Shown here one piece after another: positions 7,355 through 15,246 of a stretch of DNA of 27,398 nt. The DNA is from UBA2357 sp041916775 (GTDB lineage Bacteria; Pseudomonadota; Gammaproteobacteria; Burkholderiales; Rhodocyclaceae), in assembly GCA_041916775.1 (NCBI GenBank), contig JAYRYZ010000035.1, positions 1-27,398 on the forward strand. The letters are read 5' to 3'. The notes beneath the pieces were generated by a model. That model saw nothing but the letters and a program-made list of their open reading frames with translations. It searched no databases and was not told the DNA's origin. The position numbers and the translations under genes are program-made. The stretch's first letter is position 1. The number at the start of each line of letters is the position of its first letter.

Positions 7355-9407
7355 GCTTGATCCGGTGAGTGCGCCCGGCCTCGACATCGATCGTGAATTG
7401 CTTGGGCGGGTGCGTTTCGTTGCGCACCTCCACCTCGACCTTACCCGCATCCACCTGCACGCGCACGCGCGGTGGCGCCACACCGACCTGCTGACCATTG
7501 ACGAAGACGCTGCCCCACGGCTCGACGCGCACGTCGATCGTCCCCTGACTGACTGCCGCTTCTGCCGTCGCGTCGGCCGTCGCCCCGGCCTCCGGGGCCG
7601 TCGCTGAAGATGTCGCAGCCGCGGAAGCGGCACTATCAGCCACAGCCGGCGCAGGCGCGGCTTTCTGCGCCTCCGGGGTTGGGCGCGGCGGCGAGGCAGG
7701 CGGCTCGGGCGCGCGGGCGGTCACCGCGGTGTCCGACGCAGGGCTCGGCGACGGCGTGGCCGGCGGCGTCCCCGCCCGAACCGACTGCGCGTCCGGTGCC
7801 GGGGGTGTCACCACCGCGGGCGTCACGCCCGCAGGTTGCGGGGCTGCAGCGGCGATCACGACAGCTTGATGCCCGGGTTCCTGCGACGCGACGGGTTCTG
7901 GCTGCCCCGTCAGCTCGGTCGTTTCGGGCTGTTGATTGGGGCGCGTCGGCGGAATCGGTTCCAGACGCCGGGATGGCATCGCGCTCCAGTCAGCCGGAGC
8001 CTGAACCGGAGCCGCAGCCTCGGAAGCGGCATCCCGCAGCGCGGGCCAAGGCGTGTGGCCCCGCACGTCCGCCTCGACCAGCGCAGGTTTGCGTTCGGTC
8101 GACACTTCGGCCGTTGGCCCGACCTCCTCGCCGTCAAGTGCGGCGTACAGGCCGATGCCCGCCAGCACCAGCGCGACCAGGCCCGCCGCGACGCCGAATG
8201 CACGATGCCTTGCGCTGGCGTCCGGCACCGCGACGCGCGCGCTTGGCGCGCCCCTCTCCCCTGACGCGGGCGCGGGTTGGCTCTGCGGCTGCGACGGCAT
8301 CTGCGGCTGAACGGTCGGCTGCACGTGAGGATCGGGTATGGATCTCGGTGCATCGTCCGATGGCGCAGCGGGCACATCGGGCGCCTGGGGTATCGTTTGT
8401 GCCACCGACGGCACCTCGGAGACGTTCTGCACCGGCCCCGGTGGCGTCTGCACGGTGGCGGGCGGTGCGACCACATCCGCAGCCGGCCGGCCGGATGCGA
8501 TGATGTCGATGAACGCGGCCACCGATTGCGGCCGCTGCTCCGGATTGACACGCAGGCCAGCGTCGATCGCGGCCAACAAACCGCGCGCAAAGCCAGACTG
8601 CACCCGCACCGACAGCGGCACCAACGGATCGCGGATGATGCGCGCCACCGACACCATCGGCATCTCCCCCGTCACCAGCTGATAGGCCACTGCCGAGAGC
8701 GCGTAGAGGTCCGTCCAAGCACCCTGCGGTGCCACCGCGTGGTCGTCGCTGTATTGCTCGATTGGCGCGAAGCCGGGCTTGAGGATGACTGTCATGAGCT
8801 CGGAGTCATCCACCAGGATGCGTCGCGCCGCGCCGAAATCCAGAAGCAGCGGGCTACCATCCTCCAGGATCAGGATGTTGTCGGTGGAGATGTCGCGGTG
8901 GTAGCAGTTTGCCGCGTGCAGCATCGCCAGCCCATCGAGCAATGGTGCGAGGAAGGCCTGCATCGTGGCCGTGTCGCGAATGCGCAGCCCCTCCTGTACG
9001 AGTTGGCTGAGCGGGCGACCATGGTAGTAGGGCATCACCATGTAGGCCGTGCCCTTCTCCTCCCAGAAGCGCAGGATCTCCACCAGCGCACGGTGCTTGA
9101 AGCGCGCCAGCATGCGCGCCTCGGACATGAAGCAGCGCAACCCCTTCTCGAAGGTTTCACGCTGCCGCTCCGAGCTGGCCACCACGGAGCCGTCGGCGAT
9201 CCGCAAGGCATGGCTGACCGGCAGATACTCCTTGATCGCGACTTCGCGCTCGAGCGCGGTATCGAAGGCGCGATAGACGATACCGAACCCGCCCTCGCCG
9301 ATCACCGACAGGATCTCGAACTCCTGCAGGCGCGCCCCGGGCGAAAGCGCGTTCACCGGTGCGATGCGGGATGCATCGACGGGTCGTTCGTGCGTGGCGC
9401 GCTCCAT
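7335..9407 (-). CDS. ppkA: T6SS transmembrane Ser/Thr protein kinase PpkA with PEGA tail
   Basis: A 690-residue Hanks-type kinase that would phosphorylate Fha to activate T6SS assembly. The cytoplasmic kinase domain (about residues 30-305) has the glycine loop GEGGFG (37-42), catalytic Lys59 in VAIKEY, HRD at 170-172 and DFG at 190-192. The usual Lys two residues after HRD is Ser/Thr (HRDISTDN), a variant I associate with this kinase group. A Pro/Ala-rich linker (about 310-400) leads to one membrane helix (about 404-424). A long, very Pro/Ala-rich periplasmic stretch (430-620) ends in a PEGA domain (about 625-690). Many PpkA proteins instead carry a VWA-type periplasmic domain, so this is a different sensor architecture. 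The ATG lies 1 bp past the tssH stop. Confidence 0.93.
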   Translation of the reverse strand: MERATHERPVDASRIAPVNALSPGARLQEFEILSVIGEGGFGIVYRAFDTALEREVAIKEYLPVSHALRIADGSVVASSERQRETFEKGLRCFMSEARMLARFKHRALVEILRFWEEKGTAYMVMPYYHGRPLSQLVQEGLRIRDTATMQAFLAPLLDGLAMLHAANCYHRDISTDNILILEDGSPLLLDFGAARRILVDDSELMTVILKPGFAPIEQYSDDHAVAPQGAWTDLYALSAVAYQLVTGEMPMVSVARIIRDPLVPLSVRVQSGFARGLLAAIDAGLRVNPEQRPQSVAAFIDIIASGRPAADVVAPPATVQTPPGPVQNVSEVPSVAQTIPQAPDVPAAPSDDAPRSIPDPHVQPTVQPQMPSQPQSQPAPASGERGAPSARVAVPDASARHRAFGVAAGLVALVLAGIGLYAALDGEEVGPTAEVSTERKPALVEADVRGHTPWPALRDAASEAAAPVQAPADWSAMPSRRLEPIPPTRPNQQPETTELTGQPEPVASQEPGHQAVVIAAAAPQPAGVTPAVVTPPAPDAQSVRAGTPPATPSPSPASDTAVTARAPEPPASPPRPTPEAQKAAPAPAVADSAASAAATSSATAPEAGATADATAEAAVSQGTIDVRVEPWGSVFVNGQQVGVAPPRVRVQVDAGKVEVEVRNETHPPKQFTIDVEAGRTHRIKHVFGQG

Positions 9408-9408
9408 G

Positions 9409-12270
9409 TCAGCTCACCAGCTCGGCGGACGCAGCGGCTTCGTCACCCTCTGCAACGCGCTCATCCGCCAACGGCTCAGGGCGGCCCCCACCCTCGACTG
9501 CGGCTTCCGTCGCAGCCGGCGCACGAGATTCCTGCGCACGAGTCGTCACATCGATGGCGAAGGACGCCCCCTCTGCCGACAGACGCACCCGCTCGATGAC
9601 CCGACCTTCCAGCGCAGCCTCCAGCACATGGCGGCTGATCTCGGGCAGCACGGCGTGGGTGAGCACTGCGTCGATCATGCGCCCGCCCGACTCCGTGGCG
9701 TGACAGCGCTCGATCACGCAGCGCACGGCCGACTCGTCGTACTCGAACGCAGCTTCGTGCGTACGGGCGATACGCGCGCGGATCCTCTCCAGCTGCAGGC
9801 GCACGATGTCGGCGAGGGTCTCGGGCTTGAGCGGCAGATAGGGCACCACCACCAAGCGCCCCAGCAACGCAGCGGGAAAGACCTCCAGCAGCTCCGGGCG
9901 CAAGGCCTCGGCGAGCGCCTCTGCAGTCGGCGTCGCGTCGCTCGCCGCGCACAGGTGGTCGATGATCTCGGTGCCCACATTCGATGTGAGGAGGATGACG
10001 GTGTTGCGAAAATCGATCTCCCGCCCTTCGCCATCCTCCATGCGGCCCTTGTCGAACACCTGGAAGAAGATCTCGTGCACATCGGCGTGCGCCTTTTCGA
10101 TCTCGTCGAGCAGGACAACGCTGTAGGGCTTGCGCCGCACGGCCTCGGTCAATACGCCGCCCTCGCCGTAACCGACATAACCCGGAGGAGCGCCCTTGAG
10201 GGTGGAGACGGTGTGCGCCTCCTGGAACTCGCTCATGTTGATGGTGATCAGGTTCTGCTCACCTCCATAGAGGTTCTCCGCCAGCGCCAGCGCGGTTTCG
10301 GTCTTGCCCACGCCGGATGGACCGCACAACATGAACACGCCGATCGGCTTGCCGGGGTCGGAGAGCCGGGCGCGCGCGGTGCGGATACGCCGGGCGATCG
10401 CCTCCAGTCCCTCGCCCTGACCGATCACGCGCTCACCCAGGCTGTCCGCGAGATCGATGACCGCACGCGCCTCATCGCGCACCATGCGTCCGACCGGTAT
10501 TCCCGTCCAGTCCGCCACCACCGAGGCCACCACTTGCTCATCCACCGCCGCAGCGACCAGCGGCCGCTCGCCACGGCAGGCCTGCAGTTGCTGTTCGAGC
10601 GCGCTCAAGCGCGCGCGCCGTGCCTCGCTCGCGCACGCAGGATCCATAGCTGCGGCGGCTTGGTCGGATGCGTCCTCGCACTGCGCATCGCACCGTACCT
10701 GCGCCGACACGCCCTCCGCATCCTCGAACAGATTGCCACGCAGCGACACGATCTCCGCCACCAGCGCCTGCTCCTCATCCCAGCGCGCCTCGAGTGCAGC
10801 AACCTCTTCCGCGAGCGCGGCGATGCGCGCATCGAGTGCCGCAATGCGTGCCGCGTGATCCATGCCTGCGGCCTGCTCGCGTTGCAGCAGGGCGCGCTCG
10901 GCAGCACTGACCGCGACGCGGCGACGCATGTCCTCGAGCTCACCCGGTTCGGCGTGCTGGCTGATCGCCACCCGCGCCGCCGCGGTGTCCAGCAGCGCAA
11001 CCGCCTTGTCCGGCAGCTGGCGGGCGGGGATGTAGCGGTGTGACAGACTCACAGCGGTGCGTACCGCATCGTCGAGGATGCTGACACCATGATGTTTTTC
11101 CAGCGGCGCGACGATGCCGCGCAGCATGTCGATCGCACGCGCCTCGTCCGGCTCATGCACCTGGATCATCTGGAAACGTCGCGTCAGCGCGGGATCCTTC
11201 TCGATGTACTTCTTGTACTCGCTCCAGGTGGTGGCGCCGATGGTACGCAAGCTGCCACGTGCGAGTGCCGGCTTGAGCAGGTTCGCGGCATCGCCCGTAC
11301 CGGCAGCCCCGCCCGCTCCGATCAGGGTATGGATCTCGTCGATGAACAGGATCACCGGGCGCTCTGCATGCTGCACCTCGTCGATCAACTGCCGCAGACG
11401 CTGCTCGAACTCACCCTTCATGCTCGCGCCAGCCTGCAGCAGGCCGATATCGAGGCTGCGCAGCTCGACCTGCTTGAGGCTGGGCGGCACCTCACCCGCG
11501 GCGATGCGCAGCGCGAAGCCTTCCACCACCGCGGTCTTGCCGACGCCCGCCTCGCCGGTCAGGATGGGATTGTTCTGGCGCCGTCGCATCAGGATGTCGA
11601 CGATCTGGCGGATCTCGTCATCACGCCCGGTCACCGCGTCGATCTCGCCGGCACGCGCACGCGCGGTGAGATCGACGGTGTATTTCTTCAGCGCCTCGGC
11701 CTTGCCGAGCGCGGCGGGGCTCATCGCGCCGGCGCTCTCCCCGGGGGCCGCGAGAGTGTCGCCGTAGGCACTGGCTGCGGTCTCGCCACCGGCCTCGGGA
11801 CTCTCCGCCACCAGCGCACGGAACTCGCCACCCAGGCGAGCAATGTCCACCCGCCCGAACTGGGGGGCCACCGCCAGCAGGGCTTCGCGCAGGCGGTTGT
11901 CGGCCAGTATCGCGAGCAGCAGATGTCCGCTGCGGATCGCGAGCACGCCATACTGGACGGAGGCCTGCATCCACGCACGCTCGACCGCGAGGTCGATGTC
12001 CGGTGAAAGATCCTTGATGCCGACCGCGCCGTTCGGCAGGCGCTCCAGCACCCGGAGCACCTCCGCGACGAGCCGCCCCTGGTCGATTTCGAAGGCGCGC
12101 AGGATGCGATGCAGATCGCTGTCGTCGAGCTGCAGCAGCTGATGGATCCAGTGACTGAGCTCCACAATGGGGTTGCCGCGCAGCTTGGCGAATACCGTCG
12201 CGCCCTCGATACTCTTGTAGAGCGTGTGGTTCAGCTTGCCAAACAACGACACTCGGCTGATCGTACTCAT
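9409..12270 (-). CDS. tssH: T6SS AAA+ disassembly ATPase TssH (ClpV)
   Basis: A 953-residue ClpB-related double AAA+ ATPase that extracts TssC from contracted sheaths and recycles TssB/TssC in the cytoplasm. The N-terminal domain (about residues 1-165) matches ClpV, including SLFGKLNHTLYKSIEGA. Walker A1 is GEAGVGKT (K245) with Walker B FIDEIH; Walker A2 is GPSGVGKT (K656) with LLDEIEKAH. A ClpB-type coiled-coil middle region lies between them. It carries an Ala-rich stretch with several cysteines (around CDAQCED) that is probably a lineage-specific insert. An acidic low-complexity tail ends the protein, making it somewhat longer than the roughly 850-900 residues usual for the family. GAGG precedes the ATG. 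It follows tssG after 27 bp. Confidence 0.97.
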   Translation of the reverse strand: MSTISRVSLFGKLNHTLYKSIEGATVFAKLRGNPIVELSHWIHQLLQLDDSDLHRILRAFEIDQGRLVAEVLRVLERLPNGAVGIKDLSPDIDLAVERAWMQASVQYGVLAIRSGHLLLAILADNRLREALLAVAPQFGRVDIARLGGEFRALVAESPEAGGETAASAYGDTLAAPGESAGAMSPAALGKAEALKKYTVDLTARARAGEIDAVTGRDDEIRQIVDILMRRRQNNPILTGEAGVGKTAVVEGFALRIAAGEVPPSLKQVELRSLDIGLLQAGASMKGEFEQRLRQLIDEVQHAERPVILFIDEIHTLIGAGGAAGTGDAANLLKPALARGSLRTIGATTWSEYKKYIEKDPALTRRFQMIQVHEPDEARAIDMLRGIVAPLEKHHGVSILDDAVRTAVSLSHRYIPARQLPDKAVALLDTAAARVAISQHAEPGELEDMRRRVAVSAAERALLQREQAAGMDHAARIAALDARIAALAEEVAALEARWDEEQALVAEIVSLRGNLFEDAEGVSAQVRCDAQCEDASDQAAAAMDPACASEARRARLSALEQQLQACRGERPLVAAAVDEQVVASVVADWTGIPVGRMVRDEARAVIDLADSLGERVIGQGEGLEAIARRIRTARARLSDPGKPIGVFMLCGPSGVGKTETALALAENLYGGEQNLITINMSEFQEAHTVSTLKGAPPGYVGYGEGGVLTEAVRRKPYSVVLLDEIEKAHADVHEIFFQVFDKGRMEDGEGREIDFRNTVILLTSNVGTEIIDHLCAASDATPTAEALAEALRPELLEVFPAALLGRLVVVPYLPLKPETLADIVRLQLERIRARIARTHEAAFEYDESAVRCVIERCHATESGGRMIDAVLTHAVLPEISRHVLEAALEGRVIERVRLSAEGASFAIDVTTRAQESRAPAATEAAVEGGGRPEPLADERVAEGDEAAASAELVS

Positions 12271-12297
12271 GATGACCTCGTTGATTCTCGATAGGCG

Positions 12298-13332
12298 TCA
12301 GGCGCGGGCAGCAATGCCCTCGCAATCCAGGATCAGGTCGCCTGCGTCCTGATCCCGCGTGTCTTTCATCATCCAGCTCGTCCAGCCCAGGCGGGTGTTC
12401 CCACCCAGCCGGGTGGCGGGCACCTTGTCTGCGCGCAGGATCAGCCGCACATCCCAGGCCAGCTCGAAGCCGGTGTAGTGCCGCACCCAGTCGCGCAGTG
12501 CGCCGTGCCAGGCGCCGATCGGCAACAGACGCTCATAGGCGGGCAGATCGAGCGGCCCGGCATGGATGCGGAAACGATGCATGCGGTCGGGCACCGCCTC
12601 ACCGCATACCGCCCCCACCCCCAGTCGCGATGCGTCGCTGTAACCACCCAACACGCTGCGGTCCTCGGGCTGCAGGGCAAGCCAGTGCATGACCCACTCC
12701 TCGACGCGGAAAGGCCAGCCGAAGTAGCTGCACAGGATGGAGGTCAGGCCCTCGGGGTTGCGCGTCAGGCGTACCAGGTGGCCGGACATGTGGCGGCGGG
12801 CATGGTCAGGCACGGTGTCATGCCCGTCATTTGCCGCTTCGCCGTAGCCGGCAAGGCTGCCGACATGCCGCCCGAAGCTGTCGTCGTCGGGTCTGTCGAG
12901 GCTGGTGGTGGCCTGCGCGCTCGACCATGCGCGGTAGAACAGCAGCGCGGCGCGGTGCTGGAAGATGTCGAGAAAGCCCTGCAGGCCTTCGTCCCTGTCG
13001 ATGCTGACGACGCTGCGGGCGTACTCGGTAAGATGGATGGGCAGCGGACCATTGGGCCCGAGGAGGCCGAACACCAGCTGCGCCAACCGGGGGCGGCCCT
13101 GGCGGTCGTGTTCGAAGCCCACCAGCGAAGCCGGTGCGAACTGGAGCGACGGTGGCTGCGTCACCCGCAGCACTTCGTCGCGCGCGCGCACGGCCTTGCC
13201 GAATCGCGGCTTGTGCGGGTTGCGCGCCTCGAACCAGCGCATCGCGTTGAACCAGTCCACTCGCCAGGGCTGGGACGCGAGCCAGCGCTGCAGCGGCACC
13301 TCGGTGACCGGCCGGTGTCGGGACTCAGGCAT
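12298..13332 (-). CDS. tssG: T6SS baseplate subunit TssG (VasB/ImpH)
   Basis: A 344-residue baseplate wedge protein that forms a complex with two TssF copies, TssE and TssK. Family features include the N-terminal WFNAMRWFEARNP and FGKAVR segment, then PPSLQFAP and GLLGPNGPLPIHLTEY (about residues 95-110). These are highly conserved in TssG (DUF1305). Length is typical. The ATG at 13332 overlaps the last 8 bp of tssF, and GGGGAGGG lies upstream inside tssF, so the two subunits are probably made by coupled translation. It acts at the cytoplasmic face of the inner membrane together with TssKFE. Confidence 0.95.
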   Translation of the reverse strand: MPESRHRPVTEVPLQRWLASQPWRVDWFNAMRWFEARNPHKPRFGKAVRARDEVLRVTQPPSLQFAPASLVGFEHDRQGRPRLAQLVFGLLGPNGPLPIHLTEYARSVVSIDRDEGLQGFLDIFQHRAALLFYRAWSSAQATTSLDRPDDDSFGRHVGSLAGYGEAANDGHDTVPDHARRHMSGHLVRLTRNPEGLTSILCSYFGWPFRVEEWVMHWLALQPEDRSVLGGYSDASRLGVGAVCGEAVPDRMHRFRIHAGPLDLPAYERLLPIGAWHGALRDWVRHYTGFELAWDVRLILRADKVPATRLGGNTRLGWTSWMMKDTRDQDAGDLILDCEGIAARA

Positions 13333-15205
13333 CCGGCCGCCCTCCCCAGCGTGGCGGCCAGCTTGCGACGCGGCCGCGGGTGGTGGAGGACAGCACCAGC
13401 TCGCAGAACATGTTCATCGAGACGTGGCGGGAGAGAAACTGCTCCAGCACCGCGCCGAACAGGTACGGGCTCCCGCCGGCGAAAGGCCGTTCATCGAGCG
13501 TCACATCGACGACCACACCGCGACCGAACACCAGTGGGCCGGCAACCGGCAAACGCCGGTTCACCGCCCGGACCTGGGTCGCGACAATGGACTCGGCGTG
13601 ACGCGCGACCACGGGATCGCCCAGTGCCGCATACAGGCCCAGCAACTCCCGCATCAGGGCCGCGCCGCTGCCGTCATCGAGATCGCGCAGCGCCAGATAG
13701 TTGATCGACAGATGGCTGATGAGGCGCCAGGTCATCTCGCGCTCCGCGACCGGGGGCCGGGGGCGGGTCGGCCCCCTGAGCACGCGCGCCTTGCGCACCG
13801 GACCGCCGGTCTCGACATCCAGCGTCACGCCAGCGGGTAGCAGCAGCGGGAGGTCCCGATTGGTCACCAACATCTCGACCGCGATCTGCTCGATACGCTC
13901 CGGCCAGGGTGCCTCACGCGTATCGACGAGCGAAACGAACACCTCGGAGCCAAGGTAGCCGGAGCGTCCGCCATCGCGTGCGCCGGACTCCGACAGGCGA
14001 CGTGGCTCGCGGCGTGCCGAGAAGTACGCATCACCGCGCCCGTCGGCGTGGCCGACATGCCGGTAGAAGGGCGCGAAACTGCGTACTGCGTTGTTGCTGC
14101 GATCAAAGCCCCGCACCCCCAGAACCTGATAGACCTCGAAATCCAGCGGGCGGGTGCGATCCGGCACCACGTGGTGTTCCAGCGCACCAGGTGTCACCAG
14201 TTGCCGGTTGCCGGTGGTCGCGAACAGGTTGATCACCGGAACACAGTTGAGCAGGAAGCTTCCCGCTCCGACCCGCTGCGAGAGCCCGGCGGGATCGCAG
14301 TCGAGCAGCAGCGTGATCTCGAACGTGTCACCACGCAGTCGCCGGAGTGCGTCGCCGACCCCGCCGATACTGAAGAACAGGTAGCGCTGCGGAAAAGCAA
14401 AATACTCGTGCACCAGGCGATAGCCCTGAAACACCCGGGGGTCTGCTGGCAGCAGGGCCTGGTCGGCGTTGAAGCCTTCTGCACGCAGGGTGCCCGGGGC
14501 GGCCAGCAGCTGTGATCTTTCGTTGCCCGGCTCGCCGATCGCGACACCGACGCCATGCCCCAGGACGGCTTCATAGATCGCGCCGGCATCGGGCTCGTCC
14601 GCGGCAATGAAGACCCCCAGCCGGTCGGGCAAGCGCAGTTGCCTTGCTTCCGGTCGGGTAAAGCGCAGGCTCAGGCGTATCACGCCCTTCACCCTGCCGC
14701 GCTGCGGCAGACCGGCGAGCGGCAGACGGTCACCCGGCAGATCGGCCTTCGCATCGACGATCTCGATCGGCCAGTAGTCGGCATCCTGGCTGGTCACGAA
14801 GGTGCACTGCGTGCGTCCTCCGGGCACCGGCGGCGACTGCATGCGCGTGCCGCGCGGCAGGGAAGATGCGCCGGACTCCGCCGCGCTGTTTCCCCCATTT
14901 GCCGCCGCCTCGCCTTCAAGACGCACCACCGCCATCGCCGGGGTCGGCGCCAGGTAGTGCGGATAGACCACCTCGAGCAGGCGCTGCGAAAAGCGCGGAA
15001 ACTCGGCATCGATCTTGACGTGAATGCGCGAGGCGAGGAAGGCAAAACCTTCCAGCAGACGCTCGACATAGGGGTCGGCGACTGTGTCGCCACGCATGCC
15101 GAGCCGCCCCGCCACCTTGGGGAAGGCCGCGGCAAACTCGCCACCCATCTCCCGCAGGTAGGCGAGTTCGCGGTTGTAATAGTCGAGGAAGCGGGCGTCG
15201 ATCAT
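13325..15205 (-). CDS. tssF: T6SS baseplate subunit TssF (VasA/ImpG)
   Basis: A 626-residue baseplate wedge protein (DUF879). The N-terminus MIDARFLDYYNRELAYLR followed by EFAAAFPKVAGRL, DPYVERLLEGFAFL and FPRFSQRLLEVVYPHYLAP is diagnostic of the family. The protein is full length. The ATG at 15205 overlaps the TGA of a 14-codon ORF as ATGA. The Shine-Dalgarno-like GGTGAGG lies inside that small ORF, about 7 bases upstream. It is followed by tssG with an 8-bp overlap. Confidence 0.96.
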   Translation of the reverse strand: MIDARFLDYYNRELAYLREMGGEFAAAFPKVAGRLGMRGDTVADPYVERLLEGFAFLASRIHVKIDAEFPRFSQRLLEVVYPHYLAPTPAMAVVRLEGEAAANGGNSAAESGASSLPRGTRMQSPPVPGGRTQCTFVTSQDADYWPIEIVDAKADLPGDRLPLAGLPQRGRVKGVIRLSLRFTRPEARQLRLPDRLGVFIAADEPDAGAIYEAVLGHGVGVAIGEPGNERSQLLAAPGTLRAEGFNADQALLPADPRVFQGYRLVHEYFAFPQRYLFFSIGGVGDALRRLRGDTFEITLLLDCDPAGLSQRVGAGSFLLNCVPVINLFATTGNRQLVTPGALEHHVVPDRTRPLDFEVYQVLGVRGFDRSNNAVRSFAPFYRHVGHADGRGDAYFSARREPRRLSESGARDGGRSGYLGSEVFVSLVDTREAPWPERIEQIAVEMLVTNRDLPLLLPAGVTLDVETGGPVRKARVLRGPTRPRPPVAEREMTWRLISHLSINYLALRDLDDGSGAALMRELLGLYAALGDPVVARHAESIVATQVRAVNRRLPVAGPLVFGRGVVVDVTLDERPFAGGSPYLFGAVLEQFLSRHVSMNMFCELVLSSTTRGRVASWPPRWGGRPDA

Positions 15206-15246
15206 GCCGCCGCCTCACCGTCGAGGATCAGGAAGACGGCTCGCAT
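15202..15246 (-). CDS. 14-codon ORF bridging tssM and tssF (possible coupling peptide)
   Basis: Directly after tssM, the stop overlaps a new ATG (TGATG). It opens the frame MRAVFLILDGEAAA, whose own TGA overlaps the tssF ATG (ATGA). The tiny ORF thus fills the 40-bp tssM-tssF gap with no base left over and contains the tssF ribosome-binding site. It may carry ribosomes from tssM to tssF (translational coupling). The product may have no function of its own. It could also be the residue of a deleted gene. No family is recognisable at this length. Confidence 0.45.
   Translation of the reverse strand: MRAVFLILDGEAAA

Noticed and set aside
6791..7633. 280-residue version of the lipoprotein starting inside ppkA
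   Set aside because: The first 93 residues are an Arg-rich out-of-frame translation of ppkA; a credible signal peptide begins only at 7354 or 7297.
9364..11043. 559-codon open frame on the plus strand opposite tssH
   Set aside because: tssH motifs (Walker A/B, coiled coil) are clear on the minus strand; the antisense product shows no domain.
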